From NCBI GenBank assembly GCA_023429845.1, contig JAEZCY010000083.1, positions 1-12,520 of the forward strand: a stretch of 12,520 bases of DNA, written 5' to 3'. The notes below the pieces were generated by a model, which made no database searches, was not told the DNA's origin, and saw nothing but the letters and a program-made list of their open reading frames with translations. Shown here one piece after another: positions 5,783-11,078 of the stretch. The stretch comes from Acidobacteriota bacterium. GTDB taxonomy: Bacteria; Acidobacteriota; Vicinamibacteria; Vicinamibacterales; Vicinamibacteraceae. Both the position numbers and the translations under genes were made by a program. How positions within the stretch are numbered: position 1 is the first letter of the stretch; each line of letters begins with the position of its first letter.

Positions 5783-7474
5783 ATGCCGTCCGGACGTGCC
5801 GCAGCATGGGGCGGCCGCCTGGCGCTCGGCGTCCTGCTCGCGGTCGTCATGACGTGGCCGATGGCCGGCAAGTTCGACCGCGCCGCCCGGCTCAACTTCG
5901 GTGACGGCGAATGGAGCGTGTGGAACGTCACCTGGGTGGCCCACGCGCTCACGACCCGGCCGGCCGACCTGTTCCAGGCCAACATCTTCCATCCCGATCG
6001 CGACACCCTCGCGTACTCGGAATCCAACGTCGTCACGGGCGCGCTCGGCGTGCCGTTCCACATCGCGAGCGGCGGCAATCCGTACGCCACGCACAACGGC
6101 GCGATCCTCACCGGGCTCGTGCTCGCGTTCCTGTTTGCGTGGGGCCTTGCCGAGACGCTTGGCGCGTCGGCCGCGGCGGCGGCGGCCTTTGCGGTGGCGT
6201 TCACGTACTGCCCGTACCTCTTTGCCCGCACGGCGCACATCCAGTTGATGATGACGTTTGGGCTGCCGCTCGCCCTGCAGGCATTCCATCGCGTTGTCGA
6301 GCGTCCAACGGCCGGGCGCGGCGCATGGCTCGGCGCGACGCTGGCGGTCCAGGCGCTCGCGTGCGCCTACTTCGGCATCTTCGCGGGCCTGACGGTCGGT
6401 CTCGGCGCGCTGTTCTACGCGTATACGCGAGGACACTGGCGCCGCCGCGCCTATTGGGTCGCGATCGCACTCGGCGCGATCGTCAGCATCGGTCTCGTGG
6501 CGCCGTTCTTCGTGCCGTACGTCCGCGTGCAGAAGGAGCTGGGCTTCACGCGCCTGCTCGAGGACGCGGCGATGTACTCGGCCGACTGGCAGGCCTGGCT
6601 CGCATCGTCCGCGTGGGCGCACCGCTGGATGCTGCCCTGGTTGGAGCGCTGGAACGAGGTGCTGTTCCCCGGCTTCCTGCTCCCGGTGCTCGCCCTTGTC
6701 GGGCTCTGGCTCGGCCTTCGCACGAAGGCCGAAGGCCGAATGACAGAGCCCGACGATCGTGCGCTTTCTCCGTCGAGGCGCCGCGAAACGACGGTGTTCT
6801 ACGGGCTCGTCGCGCTGATTGCGTTCTGGGCCAGCTTCGGGCCGAAGGCCGGGTTGTACACGGTGCTGTATTACACCGTGCCGGTGTTCACGTTCCTGCG
6901 GGCGCCGGGGCGCTTCGGCATTCTCGTGGTGCTCGCGCTGGGCGTCCTGATGCTCGTGGCCCTGCAGACGTTGCTGGAGCGTCGACGGCCGCGTACGAGG
7001 ACGGTCGCAGCGTCGATCGTGGCGCTGCTGCTCGCTGCGGAGTACACGACGGCGCCGATTCGTCTCGAGGATGCAGCCACCCCGCCAGAGGCGCATCTGC
7101 GGCTCGCATCGCTGCCGCCCGGGCCTGTCGTCGAGCTGCCCTTCTGGTACCTGCGCAGTGACTTCCCGCGCCATGCGCGGTACATGCTGTTCTCCACGTA
7201 CCACTGGCAGCCGCTCGTCAACGGCTACAGCGATCACATCCCGCAGTGGTTCCGCGACGAGGTGATCCGCATCAGCAGCTTCCCGACCGCCGAGTCGCTG
7301 CAGATCGTCGTCGGCCGGCACGACGCGCGGTACGCGATCTTCCACTCGCGCTACTACGACAGCCGCAGCCGCATGCGCCTGCGCGAGCGGTTGGAGCAGT
7401 ACAAGGCATTCGTGCGGCCCATCATCAGCGAAGGCGACGTGTGGCTCTACGAGATCGTCGGAGCTCCGCGCTAG
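5783..7474 (+). CDS. GT-C-like multi-pass membrane protein, putative glycosyltransferase, paralog 1
   Basis: 563 residues from ATG 5783. The frame opens further upstream at 5687, but this start puts the TWP motif at residues 24-26, exactly as in the paralog downstream. About ten to twelve hydrophobic segments lie between 12 and 421, followed by a soluble C-terminal part of about 140 residues. After the first helix comes an acidic loop, GDGEWSVWNVTWVAHALTT (40-58), then FQANIFHP (64-71). In the GT-C fold such a loop holds the catalytic Asp/Glu; D41 and E43 are candidates. FLRAPGRFGIL (371-381) and HWQPLVNGYS (474-483) resemble conserved stretches of large GT-C and YfhO-like proteins. Donor and acceptor cannot be read; a polyprenyl-phosphate sugar is typical of the fold. 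A hydrophilic insert at about 314-336 coincides with a heptad DNA repeat. It overlaps the next gene by 34 bp. Fold moderately sure, enzyme activity inferred. Confidence 0.8.
   Translation: MPSGRAAAWGGRLALGVLLAVVMTWPMAGKFDRAARLNFGDGEWSVWNVTWVAHALTTRPADLFQANIFHPDRDTLAYSESNVVTGALGVPFHIASGGNPYATHNGAILTGLVLAFLFAWGLAETLGASAAAAAAFAVAFTYCPYLFARTAHIQLMMTFGLPLALQAFHRVVERPTAGRGAWLGATLAVQALACAYFGIFAGLTVGLGALFYAYTRGHWRRRAYWVAIALGAIVSIGLVAPFFVPYVRVQKELGFTRLLEDAAMYSADWQAWLASSAWAHRWMLPWLERWNEVLFPGFLLPVLALVGLWLGLRTKAEGRMTEPDDRALSPSRRRETTVFYGLVALIAFWASFGPKAGLYTVLYYTVPVFTFLRAPGRFGILVVLALGVLMLVALQTLLERRRPRTRTVAASIVALLLAAEYTTAPIRLEDAATPPEAHLRLASLPPGPVVELPFWYLRSDFPRHARYMLFSTYHWQPLVNGYSDHIPQWFRDEVIRISSFPTAESLQIVVGRHDARYAIFHSRYYDSRSRMRLRERLEQYKAFVRPIISEGDVWLYEIVGAPR
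6711..6740. repeat. Intragenic inverted repeat and GAAGGCC heptad repeat
   Basis: TCGGCCTTCG (6711-6720) and its perfect reverse complement (6723-6732) are separated by 2 nt. The right arm runs into a 7-nt tandem repeat, CGAAGGC twice plus CGAA (6723-6740). It encodes the start of a hydrophilic segment of the first GT-C-like protein (around TKAEGRMTEP) that the paralog lacks. It looks like a small repeat insertion kept in frame. Confidence 0.6.
7430..7434 (+). promoter_or_regulatory. Shine-Dalgarno sequence of the second GT-C-like gene
   Basis: GAAGG lies 6 nt before GTG 7441, inside the 3' end of the first paralog. It decides the start of the second paralog, for which no ATG exists near the expected N-terminus. 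Confidence 0.5.
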
Positions 7475-9057
7475 TCTTCGCGCTGTTCGCGGCACTCGCG
7501 CTGGCCCATACGTGGCCGCTGGTCACGGCACCGGCCACGCTGTCTCGCACCGACAGCGCCGACGGCCTGCTGAACCAGTGGATCCTCGGGTGGGTGGCGC
7601 ATGCGGTCACGACGAACCCGCTCGGGCTCTTCGACGCGAACATCTTCCATCCCGAGCCGCGCACGCTCGCCTTCTCGGAGCACCTCGTCGTTCCGGCGAT
7701 CGCCGGCGCCCCGGTGTTCTGGCTGGGCGGCTCGCCCGTGCTGGCCTACAACGTCACGCTCTGGATCGGCCTGGCGTTCACGGGATGGGCAACCGCCGTC
7801 GTGCTGCGCCGCTGGACCGGAGACTGGGCCGCCGCCTGCGTCGCGGGTAGCCTTGCGGCGTTCAACACCGACACGCTGACGCGCATGGCGCACATCCAGG
7901 CGATGTACCTCGGGTTCCTCCCGCTCGCATTGCTGGCGCTCGACGATGTGCTGCGACGCGGTGGGCGCCGGGACACGCTCCGGCTCGGCGTGTTCGCAGC
8001 GCTGCAGATGCTCTGCTCGGGGTACCTGCTGGTGATGACCTGCATCGCGCTGGCCACCGCGGGTGTGGTGCGGGCGCGCGAGTGGACCGGCACTCGCCTC
8101 CGATCGCGCCTGCCGTTGCTGGTGCTGGCGGCGGCCGTTGCCCTGCTCATCTGCGCGCCGTTCCTGTACCAGTACTATCGCGTGCGGCACGACCAGGGGC
8201 TGACCCGATCGATCGACGAGGTGCGGCTGTACTCCGGGGTGTGGTCGAACTTCATCGCGACCGGCGCGCGCGTCCATTTCGAGACGTGGGCCGAGCCGTT
8301 CTACCAGGCCGCCAACTCCCCGGCATTCCCCGGCTTCCTCGCGGTGTTGCTGGCCCTCGTCGCGCTGGGGTGCGGCATCGCCGTGCGTGATGCCAGGGCA
8401 CGCACGTGGCTCGCCATCGGCGTCGTCGGCGCGGCACTCAGCTTCGGACCCCGGCTCCCCGGGTACACCACGCTGTACGAAGCGGTGCCGGTGCTCGAGG
8501 GCGTGCGGGCGGTGGCGCGCTTCTCGCTGCTCCCGCTGCTGGCAACCGGCGCGCTCGCCGCGTTCGGCCTGGCGTGGACGCGCCAACGGTTGTCGGGGCG
8601 CGGGCACGTACGCGTGGCGAGCGCAGTGGGCGTCATCGCGGTCGTGCTCGTCAACGTCGAGAACGCCCGGGCACCCATGGCATTCGTCCGATTCGAGGGG
8701 ATCCCGCCGATCTACGCCACGCTCGCCGACCAACCCGATGCCATCGTCGCTGAACTGCCGTTCCCGGAGCCCGGCCGCGTCGCCGCGAACGCGCGGGCCG
8801 TCCATGCCTCGACGAGGCACTGGAAGCCGCTGCTGAATGGCTACTCGGGCTTCACGCCGGCGAGCTACGTGCAGCATTACCTGGCGTTCCGCAGCTTCCC
8901 CGATCCGTCGTCTGTCGCCGCGCTGCGCGACGCTGGCGTCACCCACATCGTCGTCGATGTCGTGCAGCTCCCGGATGCCGTCGCTGCTCTCCAGCGGATC
9001 GATGGGGTGGCATTGCTGGCGTCCGACCAGCGACGGCGGATCTATCGGATTCGATGA
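7441..9057 (+). CDS. GT-C-like multi-pass membrane protein, putative glycosyltransferase, paralog 2
   Basis: 538 residues from GTG 7441. The frame is open from 7246, but that stretch lies inside the first paralog and encodes Arg-rich sequence, so it is a shadow. With this start the protein aligns with paralog 1 without gaps over the first 80 residues: TWP at 24-26, D41, WVAH at 51-54 and ANIFHP at 66-71 share the same numbers. Later shared blocks are R-MAHIQ (148-153, RTAHIQ in paralog 1), SFGP (334-337), VRAVARF (355-361) and HWKPLLNGYS (460-469). About ten hydrophobic segments lie between 8 and 405, followed by a soluble C-terminal domain. TDSADG (37-42) is the candidate catalytic acidic loop. 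The two genes look like a tandem duplication that has diverged. The overlap implies co-translation and perhaps a working pair. Substrate unknown. Confidence 0.8.
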   Translation: MALRDRRSSALVFALFAALALAHTWPLVTAPATLSRTDSADGLLNQWILGWVAHAVTTNPLGLFDANIFHPEPRTLAFSEHLVVPAIAGAPVFWLGGSPVLAYNVTLWIGLAFTGWATAVVLRRWTGDWAAACVAGSLAAFNTDTLTRMAHIQAMYLGFLPLALLALDDVLRRGGRRDTLRLGVFAALQMLCSGYLLVMTCIALATAGVVRAREWTGTRLRSRLPLLVLAAAVALLICAPFLYQYYRVRHDQGLTRSIDEVRLYSGVWSNFIATGARVHFETWAEPFYQAANSPAFPGFLAVLLALVALGCGIAVRDARARTWLAIGVVGAALSFGPRLPGYTTLYEAVPVLEGVRAVARFSLLPLLATGALAAFGLAWTRQRLSGRGHVRVASAVGVIAVVLVNVENARAPMAFVRFEGIPPIYATLADQPDAIVAELPFPEPGRVAANARAVHASTRHWKPLLNGYSGFTPASYVQHYLAFRSFPDPSSVAALRDAGVTHIVVDVVQLPDAVAALQRIDGVALLASDQRRRIYRIR

Positions 9058-9084
9058 CGACGGTGGGTATCCGCCGAGGCACTT

Positions 9085-9120
9085 GCGTACGTGGCCCTAC
9101 GGAGCTTCTCGCGTACGTAG
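9085..9120 (+). repeat. Direct repeat GCGTACGT(G/A)G
   Basis: GCGTACGTGG (9085-9094) and GCGTACGTAG (9111-9120) are 26 nt apart and differ at one base. The second copy leads directly into the REP-like hairpin, and the same word occurs in reverse near the left edge (59-48). It therefore seems to be part of the larger repeat unit. Confidence 0.6.
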
Positions 9121-9143
9121 CCGCCGGGCCCCGCCCGGCGGAC
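9116..9143 (+). repeat. REP-like hairpin element, copy 2
   Basis: A perfect 9-bp stem, CCGCCGGGC (9121-9129) with GCCCGGCGG (9133-9141), surrounds a CCC loop and is preceded by CGTAG. It is identical to copy 1 at 108-135 except for one loop base. It sits 58 nt past the stop of the GT-C-like pair and 27 nt before the aminotransferase start. It could end the upstream transcript, and its right side occupies the place of the downstream -35 region. Confidence 0.75.
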
Positions 9144-9156
9144 ACCCGCCGGCTGT

Positions 9157-9162
9157 TAGGCT
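9157..9162 (+). promoter_or_regulatory. Candidate -10 box (TAGGCT) for the aminotransferase
   Basis: TAGGCT keeps the conserved T1, A2 and T6 of the -10 hexamer and ends 7 nt before GTG 9170, the distance expected for a leaderless start. No Shine-Dalgarno sequence lies in between. A normally spaced -35 would fall within the REP hairpin, and no good match is seen. Confidence 0.35.
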
Positions 9163-9169
9163 GTACGCC

Positions 9170-10357
9170 GTGAAACCCTCGATCAAGGCATCGCAGTTCA
9201 CCGAATCGGTCATCCGCGAGATGACTCGCGTCGCGCTGGCGCATGGCGCGGTCAACCTGTCGCAGGGCTTTCCCGACTTCCCGGCGCCGGAGGAGGTGAA
9301 GGCCGCGGCGATCCGTGCCGTTGCCGACGACGTGAACCAGTATGCGGTGACGTGGGGCGCGCCTTCCCTGCGCGCGGCAATCGGCGAGCACATGCAGCGT
9401 CACCACGGAGTGGCCATCGAACCCGATCGCCAGGTGACGGTGTGCTGCGGCTCCACGGAGGCGATGATCGCCACGCTGCTGGCCACCGTGGACCCCGGCG
9501 ACGAGGTCATCGTCTTCGAGCCGTACTACGAGAACTACGGGCCCGACGCCGTGCTCAGTGGCGCAACGCCACGGTACGTCCAGCTGCACGAGCCTGACTG
9601 GTCCTTCGACGTCGTTCAGCTTCGCGCAGCCATCACGCCGAAGACGCGCGCCATCATCGTCAACTCGCCGCACAACCCTACGGGCAAGGTCTTCACGCGC
9701 GACGAGCTCTCCCTCATCGCTGCGGTGTGCCAGGAGCACGACCTGCTGGCGATCACCGACGAGATCTACGAGTTCATCGTCTATGGCGACGCACGCCACG
9801 TCCCGTTGTGCACGCTGCCGGGGATGGCCGATCGCACGGTGACGATCAGCAGCCTGTCGAAGTCGTTCAGCGTGACCGGCTGGCGGGTTGGCTGGGCCAT
9901 CGCGCCGCCGCATCTCGCGGGAGCCATCCGCAAGGTGCACGACTTCCTGACGGTGGGCGCGCCGGCGCCGCTGCAGGAGGCAGCGGCCTTCGCGCTGCGC
10001 ATGCCCGACGCGTACTTCACGTCGCTCGCGGCGCACTACGACGTGCGGCGGCAGCGCTGCGTGGCGATGCTCGATCGGTGCGGGTTCGCGCCGATCGTCC
10101 CGGCCGGGGCCTACTACGTGATGACCGACATCCGCGAGCCGGTGGCACGCGCGCGGTTGCGTGGGCGGGGCCCAGACGCCGACGACGACGTCAGCGTGGC
10201 GCGGTGGCTGGCGATGGCGGTGGGGGTGGCCGCGGTGCCGGGCAGCAGCTTCTACCGCCCCGGCACGGCGGGCAGGCAGCGCCTCCGCTTCTGCTTCTGT
10301 AAGCAGGAGGCGACGCTTGACGAGGCCGAAGCGCGCTTGTTCGGCGCGTTCGCGTGA
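9170..10357 (+). CDS. PLP-dependent class I/II aminotransferase
   Basis: 395 residues from GTG 9170. The frame is open back to 8837, but that part lies antisense-free within the preceding gene's other frame and crosses the REP element, so it is not coding. The fold type I motifs are all present: QGFPDFPAPEEV at 32-43, NSPHNPTG at 165-172, the PLP-anchoring TDEIY with D197 and Y200, the Schiff-base lysine K231 in SLSKSFSVTGWRVGW (228-242), and the carboxylate-binding arginine R372 in RLRFCF. The QGFPDF start and overall pattern are closest to the kynurenine/glutamine transaminase and methionine aminotransferase (YbdL-type) group, which act on aromatic or sulfur amino acids with 2-oxo acids. 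The substrate is not fixed by the sequence. It is cytoplasmic, stands alone, and converges on the ECF gene. Confidence 0.92.
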   Translation: MKPSIKASQFTESVIREMTRVALAHGAVNLSQGFPDFPAPEEVKAAAIRAVADDVNQYAVTWGAPSLRAAIGEHMQRHHGVAIEPDRQVTVCCGSTEAMIATLLATVDPGDEVIVFEPYYENYGPDAVLSGATPRYVQLHEPDWSFDVVQLRAAITPKTRAIIVNSPHNPTGKVFTRDELSLIAAVCQEHDLLAITDEIYEFIVYGDARHVPLCTLPGMADRTVTISSLSKSFSVTGWRVGWAIAPPHLAGAIRKVHDFLTVGAPAPLQEAAAFALRMPDAYFTSLAAHYDVRRQRCVAMLDRCGFAPIVPAGAYYVMTDIREPVARARLRGRGPDADDDVSVARWLAMAVGVAAVPGSSFYRPGTAGRQRLRFCFCKQEATLDEAEARLFGAFA

Positions 10358-10434
10358 AATTGGAAATTCGAACCTGGAATTGCTCGATCTAGCGGATTGG
10401 GCCGACAGTCGAACTTTCAAATTTCAAACTTCAC
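10354..10434. repeat. AT-rich imperfect inverted repeat between convergent genes, possible bidirectional terminator
   Basis: The left arm GTGAAATTGGAAATTCGAA (10354-10372) and the reverse complement of the right arm (10416-10434) match at 16 of 19 positions, with 43 nt between. Each arm is a run of 7-nt units beginning with GAA. Both stop codons lie inside the arms: TGA 10355-10357 for the aminotransferase and TGA 10419-10417 for the ECF gene. The arms are far richer in A and T than their surroundings. The position suits shared transcription ending, though the loop is long and there is no classical U-tract. Confidence 0.65.
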
Positions 10435-10992
10435 GTTTCCGGACCCACCCCGCTGTTCCCGCCCGACCCACCATCCGGCGAGCAGCGGCAGCAGGATCAA
10501 CTGTGCCAGGGCGGCCGCGAGTCCTGGCCGCATCGCGTTCTCCAGATACATCGGCAGCGGCGTCGTGACCGCGCCGGAGAAGACCATCACCGCGAGGAAC
10601 AGCAGGCGCCCGCCAACAAGTGACGCGAGCGCCGCCTGCAGGCGGCCCCGCTGCAGGACCTGCAGCACGAACCCCGCGAAGAAGCCGTACGCCGCCAGTT
10701 CCAGCGTCATGGCCGGCAGCACCACCGGGTGCGGCATCCCCGAGATCAGGTAGCTGACCACCGGCGACAACCCGCCGATGAGTGCGCCCGACCTCCAGCC
10801 GTAACACAGGCCGGCCAGGATCGCGGGCCAGTGCATCGGCACGAGCAGGCGCACAGGCAGTCCGGCCAGGTGTACAACAGCCGGCAGCAGCCACGCCGCG
10901 GCAAGAAGGAGACCGAACTGGATCGTCAGCGCGCGCGGCCGCAGGGCAGGCAGCGTCGGCGTGGAAGCATGGGCGGAGTACGTCTGTGCCAC
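10417..10992 (-). CDS. ECF transporter S component (vitamin or cofactor uptake), substrate unknown
   Basis: 191 residues from GTG 10992. The frame stays open far upstream, but that part lies opposite the transglycosylase gene in another frame and is a shadow. Five to six hydrophobic segments span about 21-46, 54-72, 75-85, 92-114, 125-142 and 156-176. VPMHWPAILAG (51-61) and SPVVSYLISGMPHPV (76-90), followed by M-ELAAYGF (95-104), are the pattern I associate with the ECF_trnsprt substrate-binding family. The S component binds a vitamin or precursor in the inner membrane and docks onto a shared EcfA/A'/T module. No ATPase or T-subunit gene is in the window, so it would rely on a module encoded elsewhere or act alone. 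The C-terminal VKFEI comes from the repeat shared with the intergenic region. It lies downstream of the transglycosylase gene in the same direction, 86 bp apart. Confidence 0.7.
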   Translation of the reverse strand: MAQTYSAHASTPTLPALRPRALTIQFGLLLAAAWLLPAVVHLAGLPVRLLVPMHWPAILAGLCYGWRSGALIGGLSPVVSYLISGMPHPVVLPAMTLELAAYGFFAGFVLQVLQRGRLQAALASLVGGRLLFLAVMVFSGAVTTPLPMYLENAMRPGLAAALAQLILLPLLAGWWVGREQRGGSGNVKFEI

Positions 10993-10998
10993 GCGAGG

Positions 10999-11004
10999 AT
11001 TGTG
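10999..11004 (-). promoter_or_regulatory. Weak candidate -10 box (CACAAT) for the ECF gene
   Basis: Minus-strand CACAAT lies 6 nt before GTG 10992, the same spacing as the TATAAT before the ABC operon, and no Shine-Dalgarno sequence is present. The first T is missing, so this rests mostly on position. Confidence 0.2.
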
Positions 11005-11078
11005 ACGCGACTCATGGGATCGCCGCAAATGCCTCGCCGTGGAGACCTCGCCGCCTCCGGTTGGAGGGCCGCCTGGTT

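Noticed and set aside
4688..7495. 935-codon open frame on the minus strand opposite the barrel gene and first GT-C gene
   Set aside because: It is antisense to two well-supported genes, is Arg/His/Glu-rich low-complexity sequence with no domain, and arises from GC-rich codon structure that keeps the antisense frame free of stops.
8837..9169. N-terminal extension of the aminotransferase to 8837
   Set aside because: It overlaps the second GT-C gene in another frame and crosses the REP hairpin. The family begins at about residue 112 of that frame.
7471..10420. Two minus-strand frames of about 490 codons opposite the second GT-C gene and the aminotransferase
   Set aside because: Both are antisense shadows with biased composition and no recognisable motif.
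10631..10646. 16-bp perfect palindrome GCCGCCTGCAGGCGGC
   Set aside because: It lies in coding sequence rich in CTGCAG and GCC words, so a chance palindrome is likely.
11054..11067. Possible terminator hairpin after the transglycosylase gene
   Set aside because: The stem is only 5 bp (CCTCC/GGAGG) with no T-run, too weak to claim.
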